Shown one piece after another: positions 12,560 to 23,600 of a stretch of 64,000 bases of DNA. Under the pieces are notes generated by a model that was not told the origin of the DNA, did not search any database, and saw nothing but the letters and a program-made list of their open reading frames with translations. How positions within the stretch are numbered: position 1 is the first letter of the stretch; the number at the start of each line of letters is the position of its first letter. Source of the stretch: Combretum micranthum (taxonomy: Eukaryota; Streptophyta; Magnoliopsida; Myrtales; Combretaceae); NCBI GenBank assembly GCA_024138025.1, contig JAMXBD010002477.1, forward strand, positions 124,001 through 188,000. Reading direction: 5' to 3'. The translations under genes were made by a program, and so were the position numbers.

Positions 12560-14537
12560 CACTACTAAAACTAGCCTTTAGAGACAGAAAATTTGTGACG
12601 GAAAATTCTGTCTCTAAAAAAATGAATTAGAGACAGATTTGCAACGAATTTATGATGACATGAATTATGAATAATCTTCTAATTTTTATATGCTTTTGCG
12701 ACGGAATTTGCAACGGATTACACATTGATTTGCGACGAAAATTTTTCCGTTGCAAATTTGTCTCTGATTTTAGAGGGAAATAAATTATTTTAGCGCCAAT
12801 TCTATTTTTTTTTAAATTCTGTTGCAAATTTGTCTCTAAACTAATATTACATATATGTATATATAGATAATTATGTTTAAATTTATTTTAAATTATACAT
12901 ATCTAATATAATATATGTAAATGTGCATTTATAATAAGGACATATATTATATTTGTAAATTAATTTTATTATATAATAACTATAATATGTATAATCATTT
13001 TTTTATTTACAACTAATTTATATATTTTATTTATAATATATTTAACATTACATTACATATTTATATTTAATAAAGTATAAATTAAAAATAGTACTTAAAA
13101 CATAAATATTATATTTATATCTTATTATATATTCTTTTACATAATAACTTATATAAAAACTCAAATTATACAACTTAATAAAATAGTGTATAATAATAAT
13201 ATAATATGTTATATGCCAGTATAATATCATAAAATACTAATTAAAAATAAAGTATTTCAAAATAATATATGTAAATAAAATAATTAATATAAAATGTAAA
13301 CTTATTATATTTAAACATATACAAATATATAATATATATTATTTTAATAATATATTAATAAAAAATATATATTCATATTATTTATAATTTTTTATTATAT
13401 ATTTATTATGACTATTCATGTATTTTTTAATATAAAAAAATTATTTATAATATTACATAATTTATATTTACATACTATATTTTATTTAAAATATAATAAC
13501 ATATTTGAGGAAAAAATAATATACTATGTAAAAATATAGTATATTTAAGTAATAAAATATGTAATATATAATAATTAGTTAAATATATTTAAATTGGTAT
13601 TATATATTATTTTATTAATATAATAATGAAAAATATATTTTTATATTGTTTACATTATATTATAATTTATTAAGTGCAACAAAAATGAAATAAAAAATAA
13701 ACACATTAATTAAAAATATACAATTTATTAATTTAATATAAAATATTAAATAACTAATGTAAAAAGTATAAATATATTATATATCATTAATATATATATA
13801 AATTTATATGTTAACATTATTTATATTTACATAATATATAATATTTTTAATAATAATATCATATTTGGAAAAAAAATTATAATATACTACTGAAAATATT
13901 ATATATTTATATAAATATATGATTTAAAATAATTATTATAAAATGTAAACATTATATATATTAAATTATATATTATTTTAATAAAATATTAATGAAAATC
14001 CTTAATAAATATGTAAAGTGAAATTATAAATAAAAATAAACTATAAAAGATATATAAATGTTTTATAGTTTAATATTGTAAATTGTGGTGTCTCTTAAAA
14101 AACAGTAGTGGAACTTTACTCATGAAGATACGAATTGGTTTATCGGTTTAGTGCTTGTGAAAACTTCAATGTTAAGTGTGCTTAGTATGTAGCATTCTAT
14201 AATGGGTGACCTCCTGGGAAGGATAAATAAGAGGCAAATGTGTATTTTTTTAATAATTTGTCTTAGAATCAGAGACAAATTTGCGACGGAATAATTTTAT
14301 TTAATATTTACTAATTGGATATTTAAAAATAACTAATTATAAAACAGAGAACAAATTTGCGACAGAAATTCCGTTGCAATTTGCAACGGAAAATAAATCT
14401 GTCTCTAAAAGAATTAGCGACGATGATTTTTGAAACAGAAATTTGCGACGGAAATTCTATCTCTGAAAGTCTTTAGAGATAGATTTTTCACTTTCAGAGA
14501 CAGATTTTTTGTCTCTAAGCCAAAATTTCTTGTAGTG
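12560..14537. mobile_element. Non-autonomous CACTA (En/Spm-type) element
   Basis: It starts CACTACTAAAA and ends TTTCTTGTAGTG, the CACTA signature. The direct TTG duplications on both sides (12557-12559 and 14538-14540) are the 3-bp target duplication of this superfamily. Subterminal regions (about 12,575-12,835 and 14,260-14,525) carry many copies, in both orientations, of motifs like AGAGACAGATTTGCGACGGA, typical transposase-binding arrays. The interior (about 12,840-14,080) is extremely AT-rich and has no transposase. At 1,978 bp it is a deletion derivative that needs a relative for mobility. A 5S-rRNA-like segment sits at about 14,162-14,221. Confidence 0.9.
14162..14221 (+). pseudogene. 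5S rRNA-like segment (3' half) inside the CACTA element
   Basis: The stretch contains GTTAAGTGTGCTT and ATGGGTGACCTCCTGGGAAG. These match the internal promoter part of plant 5S rRNA (box A, intermediate element and box C region) in correct order and roughly correct spacing. The 5' half of a 5S gene is not convincingly present. It is a relic or a captured piece, possibly by way of a 5S-derived retroelement. No functional 5S gene is claimed. Confidence 0.6.
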
Positions 14538-14711
14538 TTGTGCTTTTATCCTATATTAGATTTTTAACCATCTTATCACTTATTTGAAGGTAAATTTTTT
14601 AAGATCGCATTAAGTTTTGACAAACAATGGTGCTAGTGAAAATTCTTCAAACTAAATAAAGGTAATTTTTTAAATCTTTTTCTTCTCAATGAATATAGTA
14701 AACAAACAACT

Positions 14712-15035
14712 TTGAAAAGTTATATTGCAACTCAAATTGTGATGCAAAGCTTGATGTTGCTTGGGTTGACAACTGTCGATTCATGGTCAATTATGTGCAA
14801 CAAATTGAATTATGAACTTTGTAATGTAGATTTTTTTATGAAGGATAGGTATGAACAACCTCTTTGTAAATATTGTGCACCACAAAGATCTACTCTATGC
14901 TTACTCGATTCTCAATATAACCACAAAAATCAAATAAATTGTTGTTCACAAGCAATATCCCATGAAAATTGTGAAGAACAAGGGGGAAAACCCAAAAAAG
15001 CATCCATTTTATTTCATTCAACGATAATGCTATAA
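14712..15035 (+). CDS. Unrecognised Cys-rich 107-aa reading frame, probably a gene fragment
   Basis: This open frame of 107 residues has eleven Cys and a polar C-terminal half. Examples are CNKLNYELCN (about residues 29-38), LCKYCAP (about 51-57) and INCCSQAISHENCEEQGGK (about 75-93). The CxxC pair suggests part of a zinc-binding fold, but no family is recognised. It begins 150 bp after the MITE/CACTA complex and ends just before a (TA)n run. No partner exon or promoter was seen, so a fragment is more likely than an intact gene. Confidence 0.25.
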   Translation: MKSYIATQIVMQSLMLLGLTTVDSWSIMCNKLNYELCNVDFFMKDRYEQPLCKYCAPQRSTLCLLDSQYNHKNQINCCSQAISHENCEEQGGKPKKASILFHSTIML

Positions 15036-15051
15036 TGAACCCTTAATGGTG

Positions 15052-15076
15052 TATATATATATATATATATATATAT
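15052..15076. repeat. (TA)n microsatellite
   Basis: Twelve and a half TA units in a row. Confidence 0.95.
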
Positions 15077-16449
15077 GAAGGAAAAAAAGTCATAAGGAAA
15101 TTAAATTAATTCTCATCTAAAGCAATTTCAAAATATGAAAATTGTAGAATAAGAAAAAGTTTGAACTATCATGATTAATTTGAAACTTTCACCAAAGATA
15201 GTTCAATAAATCATACTACATCAAATATTCTAGAGTAATAGCAAAATTAAGAACTTATGCTTCAAACCAAACCCTAAAGCTACTTGTTGATAGGTAATTT
15301 TTGTCATGGGCTTCTAGACATAGACTAAGTTAATGGATCATAAGTTAATCTACTAGGCCCATGGTTGAATTCCAAAGAACCTTGAGCAGGTCCTATAAGG
15401 TTAGGTCAAGATGTCATACTTGACATCTGTTATGTTGCCTCTTGTTAACCTCCTACTTGCCTAGTAAAGTCACCTATTAAATTTTATCTAGTGAGTTGAT
15501 TTAACAACTATCTCTAGATAATATAGCAGTTATACAAAGTTCTTTGTTCTAAGAGATATTCCTAAATTCACTTTCCTAAACTATTTGAAGATACTTCCTT
15601 ATTTGAGTTTATTAGCTTGTTTAATCTATCGTAGATTTGCTCTTATAAATACCCCAAACACATCTAAGTGAGATTATTTACACATATATTCACACTCATG
15701 GAAAATTTTATAGTCACATCATGTTTTTTTAATGGGGTTGGTCCTATCGGTTATTTAATAGCTTAGATTCATATCCAACAGTGATCTCACCACTAAAATA
15801 CTTGATATATCAATTTTTAATGATTTAATTGACTGGACATGTTAACATAACCATAGAACTTCCCTCATTCTCATTTATTCTAGCCATCATGCTATGGTTT
15901 ACTCTCTTAATCACACACTTGACTAACATAAGTGTCGGATTAGTTACGTTTGGTAACCTTCCCTAGCTCCCACTAATTATTTCTTGTCTTGTTGACAAAG
16001 CTTTGGTGGGTTTAAATCTTTGCAAGACTCAATTGTAGAAGAACAAAGGTTACACGGATTATATTTGTTACCAGTGAAAATCTTTTTAGAATAATTAACA
16101 TCATTTGTAGGAACTTTGATTCATGTAGATTATGATCAATCACCAGCATACTTGACAAACAAATCCACATTTTTCTCTAGAAAATCACAAAAAACGAGTT
16201 AAAAAAAATATAAGAGCAAGAACACTAATCAAGAACTTCCTTAAGTTGGAGAACAAGCTCTTAATGGTTTGATGCAAATCTAAGCATTAAAGTAATGTAT
16301 TGATAAATGGTAACACTGAACAAAGAGTTTACAAACAATATGAAGGATTCTGTAGCATGAAAATCATCTCAAATCTTGAGTGGTGGAACCTGAGCAAGGC
16401 AACAATGTTCCAGTGAATAAGGTAGAGGAGTAGAATAGCTTCACTAACT

Positions 16450-18055
16450 TGTTTGCTAATCCACTTGAGTTAGACTTGCAAGAGCAAGCCATGAGTAACT
16501 ATAATCTCAATCCTACATCACCTGCTTAATAGTATGCCTTAAGGGACTGATCTGACACTCTTTCCTACATGCTTGTTACGTCACGTGAATACATTGAGAC
16601 CATCAACTAATGTAAATCCTCTATTTTCAAAGATAAAGAGGATAATTCATGATATGGATCTCAATGAGCTTGAAGACTACCTTAAGAAGCTCTTTAGAAT
16701 CAACGAGAGCAAAAAGAGTGACCAGATCGCCAAATCTTCTTTTGTTATATGGGTAAATTATACTAGAAGGTATCAATGCTTAGGGATAAGTACATTTAAA
16801 GTATCAACATTTCAAGTGGTTAAAAAGAGGATCGACGTTTGCCAAAGTGGATCAAATCAAGTATTAATATTTTGTAAAGTTCACTTAAAGTATCAATGTT
16901 TGGATTTATTTTCAATTAAGTTTCCTTAGTTTTCATTAATGATAAATATTAATACCTTATTTGATTCATTTTTCAAATTAATGATACCTTTTTTAACCAC
17001 TTTAAATGTTAATAGTTCAAATGAATTTATCTTTAAACTTTGGTTCATCTTTTTAACCACTTAAAATATTGATACCTTAAATGAATTTACCCTTAAATGC
17101 TGATACTTTTCTATGTAATTTATCATTTGTTATCTCTATGTTCGAGCTATTCATGATGGAGGGTTGCCTCTAAATATTGGGCTTTCAACCTTAGAATATT
17201 ATAATGGCACGACTGATCCAAAAGATGATTCGACTCACTTCTAAATCATTATGTCAATCCATATATTTAGTGATACCATCACTTGTAAGGATTTTCTAAG
17301 AACTTTATCAAGACTGCTCAAACTTGGTACAACCAACTCCTACCAAGCTCCATTAGTTGTTTTGAAGAATTCGCTGAGTTATTCAAGATGCATTGTATGG
17401 CAACCTTTATTGAAAGACATTTCATCTAACTATTTATAGAAACAATGACTAAGTGGGTCCTTCAAATACTTGTGGCTTCCTTCTCCAATGCACATTAGAA
17501 GTCCCCATTTTAGATCAGGAAGTTACCCTACATGTGGCAACTCAAGGTATAAATCTATCATAGCACAATGACTAAGTGAGTCCTTCAAATTCTTGAAGCC
17601 AACTGGGACTTTGGTCATAACAAGGACCAAGGTTTCCCTACAGCTTGTGCATGAGGTCAAGGTGCTTCTTGGGCTGGAGGCCTTAGGACTTAAACCTTTT
17701 AGGAGGCTTTAGGCCTATTAGTTTAGGCTATATCCCAACAAGCTATAGCAAAAAGTCTTTCATCAACAAACTTCTTTAAGTGTGTAGTAAGGAACAAACC
17801 TCTAACGGTGCAGAAGTGTAGGAGAAAGTTAAGAAATAGGTTATTGAAGGTTTGTAAACAAAATATTGTGCCCCCAACTCCTATGATGAAGGGAAACTAA
17901 GATTGTTGAGACTCCAACTAGTATTGTCACTATTACTGAGATCATGGTCACAATACTAATGAGTGCTTATAGTTGAAGATCACTCTTCAAGATGCCATTC
18001 AATGTGGCTATCTTAAGGAGTACATAGTAGACCCTAACAATTGGGTATAATGACC
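16450..18055 (+). pseudogene. Gypsy/Tat gag relic
   Basis: Translation in changing frames gives family features in order. An N-terminal region includes DMDLNELEDYLKKLFR (about 16,650-16,700). STLEYYNGTTDPKDD follows (about 17,185-17,230, matching the family pattern L..YDGT.DP.DH). Then come AQTWYNQLLPSSISCFEEF (about 17,307-17,365), the core of the Retrotrans_gag domain, and DHGHNTNEC followed by AIQCGYLKEYIVD (about 17,940-18,040), the C-terminal signature of Tat gag. Stops and frameshifts separate them. A MITE at 16750-17125 breaks the domain between the first two pieces. The phrase CAATGACTAAGTGRGTCCTT occurs twice (about 17,440 and 17,565), a local duplication. Confidence 0.65.
16750..17125. 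mobile_element. Mutator-type MITE inserted in Gypsy gag
   Basis: The terminal inverted repeats start TGGGTAAATTA and, inverted, TGATAAATTAC. They extend about 80 bp, including GGTATCAATG and AAGTGGTTAAAAAGA in both arms. The flanking 9-bp repeats TTTGTTATA (16741-16749) and TTTGTTATC (17126-17134) match at 8 of 9 bases. Removing the element rejoins the gag frame region, which supports the insertion model. Confidence 0.7.
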
Positions 18056-18189
18056 TTTTTAGCATTGGTGAGTTAAATAAGGTCAAGATGGGAGGATGAT
18101 GGAATTAGCAATTCGTTAAAACATGCCTAGTGTCATCAATAAGTAATGTTACTCATTAAGTCTAAGTATGCAATTTAGTAAATAATCTC

Positions 18190-18480
18190 TAATTGTAAAA
18201 GGGAAATTGCCACATTTGATGTCTAAACTTTACCTATTTTTACAACAACTACTTGAAGTTTAAAAGTATCAATTTTCTGCCTAAATTTTACCTATTTTTA
18301 TAATTAAGTAACTAAATTGTGTCCATTTTTGCAATTAATTACTTCACCTGAGTACTATAAATGATCTTAAAAAGTTTATAAGTTGTAAATTGACAATTTT
18401 GAACTTTAGGTAGTTAATATTACAAATAGATAGTTTTGTACCAATTGTAACATTGGTAAAATATTTGTAATACTAAGAAT
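18190..18480. mobile_element. Possible MITE with degenerate inverted repeats
   Basis: The left arm (ACTACTTGAAGTTTAAAAGT and following bases) and the inverted right arm (ACTACCTAAAGTTCAAAATT) align over roughly 60 bp around an AT-rich centre. Termini and a target duplication were not resolved. Confidence 0.35.
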
Positions 18481-18599
18481 AAAAGCATATTTTTACTTGT
18501 CTTTGTATTATTACCCAAAAGGAAATGGCTCTACGTGTTCTATCACACAAGCCTTTTTGGGCTTGGCCGAGCTAAAATGCTTTTCAAGCATATTAGTTA

Positions 18600-18812
18600 A
18601 GAGTAAATTACACTGGAATGTTTCAACATTTAGAGTAAGTTCATTTAAGTTATAATGTTTCGAATGGTTCAAGAGAGGTCCCAATGTTTGGCAAAGTGGA
18701 TCAATTAAGGTCCCTATTAAAATTTAGAAGACCTATCATGTTGTGTATCAATAGGGACCTTAATTAACCTACTTCTCCATACATTGGGACTTTCAGCATA
18801 ATTAACCCTATT
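18600..18812. mobile_element. MITE related to the one in Gypsy gag
   Basis: The left arm begins GAGTAAATTACACTGG and includes AATTAAGGTCCCTATT, which returns inverted in the right arm. The opening and the phrase GTTTGGCAAAGTGGATCAA resemble the MITE at 16750-17125 (TTTGCCAAAGTGGATCAAA), so they probably belong to one family. The arms are unequal in length, and no clear target duplication was found. Confidence 0.5.
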
Positions 18813-18839
18813 GATTAACCGTATAGAGAGACTCTAAAT

Positions 18840-19159
18840 ACATAAGTGCTTTTCAACATTAAATTGAGTAACCTCGTTGATGGGCTATGGTCCAAACATT
18901 TGATGAACACCCAAGTAAAGAAGAATCACTAAGCTACTAGCCTCTTCAAGTTGCATTAAGTAACCTTGATGATGAAAATAGTTGAAACATCCAAGGAACT
19001 CCTAGTCTAAGTAGCACCTATTTGTTGACCTAATTAACGACATCCCATTTTCAATAAGTCCCCTCCTTATCTAGCATAACATGTAGACTCTTGATGGCAT
19101 CAGGTCCTTACCTATCCTAAGTATAAAGACCTTTGACTACTGGACTATTGAGCTCCTAC
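18840..19159. repeat. Degenerate repeat flank, left of the Copia insertion
   Basis: Phrases like GTAACCTYRTTGATGG and CTCTAAATACATA occur here (about 18,823-18,960) and again to the right of the Copia element at 28,800-28,900. The Copia element therefore interrupted an older internally repeated sequence, possibly the Tat element's interior. No gene is seen. Confidence 0.4.
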
Positions 19160-19442
19160 TATTGGAGTTTGAATTTACAAACTCCTAACTCTATAAATTA
19201 AAAAAAGAAGAGGATAGACAGGTTATAACCTAAAATATATTTCAAATACTTTCTTATGCATGTTTTCGCACCCTGTTTACAATTAGATTATGTTATAAAT
19301 TTATATAACTCTTAATGCTAAAATTAAGAACGATTGAAATCATTCTAAACATAAGCCTTCCATACATTTAACAAAACTTTATTTCTGGCAAGTTAATTAT
19401 AGAATTTTGACTCCCTAATTTAAGTATGCTTTACACTCAACA
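19160..19442 (-). repeat. 3' LTR of the split Copia element
   Basis: It is 283 bp long and ends CTCAACA next to a purine-rich tract on the minus strand (about 19,443-19,456). Its first dinucleotide reads TA instead of TG. It lacks the 28-bp tandem duplication present in the other LTR. Confidence 0.85.
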
Positions 19443-19456
19443 CACCTTCTTAAACT

Positions 19457-20696
19457 TAAATTTTTGTTGCTCCAAGCATTTCTCTAAGTCTTTTGAATGT
19501 ATCACTTGGTAGGGGTATCATAAAGATGTCAGCAACTTACTTAGTGGTATTACAATACTCTAATGTGATTGTTCCTAACTTCACATGATCTCTAAGGAAA
19601 TGAAATCGTGTATCAATGTGTTTGCTCCTTCCATTTTGCATTGGATTCTTGGCCACTTTAATTGCTCAGTTGTTATCTACAAAAATTTTAGTTTGTTCTT
19701 CTTGTAGGTCAACTAATTCTTGTAAGAGATTCCTCAACCATATTGTTTCACAAACTACATATGAGGCTGTTGTATATTATGCTTCATAAGTTGATAATGC
19801 CACCACCAGTTGCTTCTTTGAAGTCCAAGTAGCTCAAAATCTTCCTCTCCGATCTAAGAGATCTTCGAACTTCTCCGAATCCGTCTTTGTTGATCGTCTT
19901 GTCCCCTCATCTTCTTAGTAGGGCTAGGCACCTACTTTCCAGCTTAGCTTAGTCTGGCAAAGAGCTTCCCTTTCTTGGTCGAGGGGTTTGCTTCCTACTT
20001 TCCTTTTTTAGTCGAATAACTTGCCAGTTCTAAGTAGCCTTCACTCATAAACTCCGGTTTATGGCAAAACCCTCTCCTTGTAGGTCTCGTACATATCCAG
20101 TTGTCCTCTTCCTCTCATCTAAATCACCTGCCTAATCACTCTTAGAGTAGCTAGCTAGTTTTGTATTGTCCCTATAAGCATAAAATAATCCATAAGCTAA
20201 GGTGCCTTTGATATACCTTATGATCCTTTTAGCAGCATTCTAGTGAGATTCTCTTGGTGTCTTCATAAATCTACCGATAAGTCTTACTCCAAAGACGATA
20301 TAAGGCTTCGTAATAGTGAAGTACCTCAAACTACCCACAAGGCTCTTCTATAATGTCAAGTTAATCAATTTTCCTTCTCTAATTCTTTATAATTACAAAC
20401 TTATTACATTGGGAGTGCTACTGGATTACATGAATCTATCCTAAATTTCTTAAGAACATCCTTTGTATATTTCTTCTACCAAATGAAGATTCCATCTTGG
20501 CATCGATTCACTTCTATAATAAGAAAGAACATCATAAAACCACAATCTATCATTTCAAATTCCTTGAACATCGCTTTCTTGAAATCATTAAACATTTTTT
20601 GACTACTTCCGGTGAACAATAGATCATCAACATACAAGCTGATAATAAGAACATCTTCACCTTGCTTCATCACATAAAGAGCATGTTCATATGGGC
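19457..20696 (-). pseudogene. Copia reverse transcriptase (3' half) and RNase H relic
   Basis: The minus strand begins at the nested-insertion junction with PYEHALYVMKQGEDVL, then ISLYVDDLLFTG with the catalytic YVDD motif intact at 20623-20634, then FKEFEMIDCG. The normal connection to RNase H follows (VGSLRYFT and RIIRYIKGT at about 20,200-20,340, AGDLDERKRTTGY at about 20,100). RNase H continues as WTSKKQLVVALSTYEA (about 19,770-19,830) and, further on, NPMQNGRSKHID and FHFLRDHV. Between TGY and WTSKKQ lie about 240 bp more than the family spacing allows, so a small insertion sits in RNase H (about 19,840-20,090). Multiple stops make this a pseudogene. Confidence 0.8.
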
Positions 20697-23600
20697 TGAA
20701 ATAACCTAGAATCACAATGCATAATTAATTATATATATGTTGATTTAATTAAATTATGAATTTTGTTAAGAGTTTGTTAATGAGAATTAATGTGTTAGTA
20801 TAAAATTAATATATTTCATGTTTGCTTGAAATATAGAAATTATGGTAAATAACTAGTTAATAAACTATGGTGTGATAATATATTTTAGTTGATAAATTAT
20901 ACATGTTGAAATTTAATGTGTTAATGTAGTTTGATATTTGTATTGCTTGCTTGATTTAATGCATGTTAAGCTTAAGCTTTCAAATTCAAACTTAACCCAA
21001 ATCTAAACCCAAACAGAGCAGATTTTGTTAAGCTCAAAATCAAGCTCAATCAATAAACAAAGCTAAGCTCCCACACACATCAAACCCAAGCCCAAGCCTC
21101 ACTTTTGTTCTCTTAAAAATCTGCCATCAAAAGTCAAGTTATAGCATAATATCATGCTCACTTTTGACAAATTATAAAGCTAAAAATAGACCCTAAAACA
21201 GTCCTCCCAAACCGATACCAACAACAACAATCAATCAAATTCTCTTTTACCATTTGTCTCAAACAATCCTCTTAAGGCTAGCGTCAAGATTAAATTCACA
21301 AGTACAAGTGATATAAGGCAATGATTTATTTGTTTATGTGATTATTTGTTTGTTTAAATTTCTTCAAGAATGTGGAATTTTATGTTATAAGGATTTATTG
21401 GTGATTTGTAGGTTATGTTAGTGATGTAAGTAAGATTATGGTGTTAAATGAGTTCTTGATATTGTGATGACTAGCTTGTGGTGGTAGTGTAAGTGTTTGA
21501 GTAGATGAATGGATTTTTTATATGAAGTTGTTGGATGATTCATGGTAATCAATAGAGATAAATGAGTTTTGAAGTGTGTTAAACAAGTATATGGAATTGT
21601 TGCTTGGTTTTGTGATTAAGTAGGGAGCTCATATAACCCTATGGTATGTATACATGTTAAGTTATTCTTTTATAAGTTCTTGTTTGAATTTGTTAAGTGT
21701 TAAGGAGTTAATATTCAATTGAGAGATTGTGATGTTGATATGTAATTGTTTGAAACGTGATAAAAAAATATATATGTTGTGTGTGAATATGAATTATGTG
21801 TTGATTTGAACATTTCTTGAGTTTGATAGGGGTTTAAGGAATTAGTGTATAATTTTAAGTTAACAATATTTTATACGAAATGGTTCCTTTGATAGATTCT
21901 CATACTCAACTAAGTTCGAATATCGGACTTTTGCCTAATAAATCATTTATCAAGGTACGTAGTAACATGGATGTTGTTTACTTAGGATAGACATATTCTA
22001 AATTTATCTTAATTAAAGAAGGCTTAAAAAGTGTTTGAATTGGTAGTGTTTTTTGCCGTTGAGTCTAGTCCGGAGAGCAATAACCCTGTTGTAGACATGT
22101 AAGGTTTCAATTTATAGTAAGAATTAATATTATATTAAGCCTGCAAATTACAAAAAAACAAAAAAGATTAAAAAATAGAAGGAAAACAAAAAAAAAAAAA
22201 AGAAGAAAAAGAAATCATTACAAATGTATTAAAAAAAGAAAATAATAATAATAATTTTTTAAAAACATTTTTGGGCTTGGTATAATACTAATTTTAATTA
22301 TAAATTTATTTTGGACCCAATTAAATACCCTATGTAAATGATCTTATTTAACTGGGCCAATTTTGAAAACCTTAAATATGATTTTTGAGCAAACTAGACT
22401 AAGGCACATACCAATAATCTGTATGGATAAGTCATTGACATGCATAATGGAGACCTGAGTTCAACTTTACAAGGAGCCAAATTTTCCTTTTTCTTTTTAT
22501 TTTTTTTTTTTCATAAGCTCACATTAGCTAGATGAGGTAAGTGTATGTGTCAACGAGCTGCTAGATGAGGTAGGTACGTACGTCAGCGAGTGGATAGGTG
22601 AGTGGTAAATTAGTAGATAAATACCTATAAATACCCAGCATAAACATTCCATAAAAAACAACAAAAGACAACAAAAAGTGGAGAATCACAAAGGGAAAAA
22701 ATAACACAAATAGAAGAATTTCATACAAATCACACACAAAAATCACTCAAAGAAGGCTTTTTAGAGTTAGGGTCAAAGGAAGCTTTTTGGAATTATAAGC
22801 TTCAAATTTGCAGTTTGAATAACTTGCGAAGCTACTGGAATCATCTCCTACCTTGCACCACCGTTGCTCTTCAATCACCATGTTGCCCTCCATCAACCCA
22901 GACCCAACTTGCCTGCCGTTGGAGCTCCGAGCATTAGCTTGTTCAATACATAATCTATTGTTGCAATCTATTACAATAAAAATAGAACAATAATAGATTG
23001 TAATAATAGATTAATTGTAATAAGTAAAATCCTGGTGTTAATAATAATACTATTAAATAGTATTTTGTGTTACAATAAAAGCTTTAGGTTTTTATTTTGT
23101 GAAATTAATATTTTTTAATATAACATAAGATTTTATAAACTTTCGATATTTATCATGATACACATGTTCTTTTGATATCAATATAAGTTTTTTATATTCA
23201 TCGTAACATGAATATGTTCTATTAATTGTTTTTCTTTTGACGCCATAACATTATGGCTGAAATTTGTGATTAGCATAACCGTGATTTTCAAGTCTTATGA
23301 ATGTTTCCTCATTCATGTGTTTACGTTTTTGCAATATATGAGAAATAATATCCTTGAATGCCACTAAAATCCATTTTTTTCCTGGATGTGTCCTAAACTA
23401 AATTGACAATTTGGATGGGAACGCATCTATTCGAGGAACGTTGACGTGCGTCCATCTCATCGCATTTACATGGTCATCCTGGTATAGGTAAGTTCATTGC
23501 CATACTTTTGTTTTACTTTAGTTCATTATATTAAAATATAATAATAAAAAAACAATAAAGTACCATACATAATATATAATGGAAAAGGGAAATAATATAA

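Larger units (their letters stand above)
12319..14552. mobile_element. Mutator-type MITE, split by a CACTA element
   Basis: Outer ends (G/A)GGATAAA(G/A)GCAC at 12319 and, inverted, at 14552 are flanked by the same 10-bp direct repeat ATATTAGATT (12309-12318 and 14553-14562), as expected for a Mutator-type insertion. The element itself is only about 253 bp: 12319-12559 plus 14541-14552. It is almost one large hairpin, because GTGCCTATACT, AAAAAAGTGCCCGTA and TTCAAAAT occur in inverted order in both arms. The CACTA element at 12560-14537 interrupts it close to its right end, so the MITE landed first. Confidence 0.8.
15290..18060 (+). mobile_element. Decayed Gypsy/Tat-type retroelement, 5' portion
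   Basis: A segment at about 15,880-16,050 resembles the R/U5 part of Tat-lineage LTRs: it contains ACTTGACTAACATAAGTGTC, followed by a CT-rich leader. It is followed by a gag relic in the same orientation (about 16,450-18,055). The upstream part (about 15,290-15,880) would be U3 but lacks a second copy for comparison. Pol and a 3' LTR are not found; the sequence fades into MITEs and the Copia element at 19,160. Boundaries are approximate. Confidence 0.5.

Noticed and set aside
12840..14080. Matrix-attachment or replication-origin role for the extremely AT-rich block
   Set aside because: It is the interior of a CACTA element; composition alone does not support such a role.
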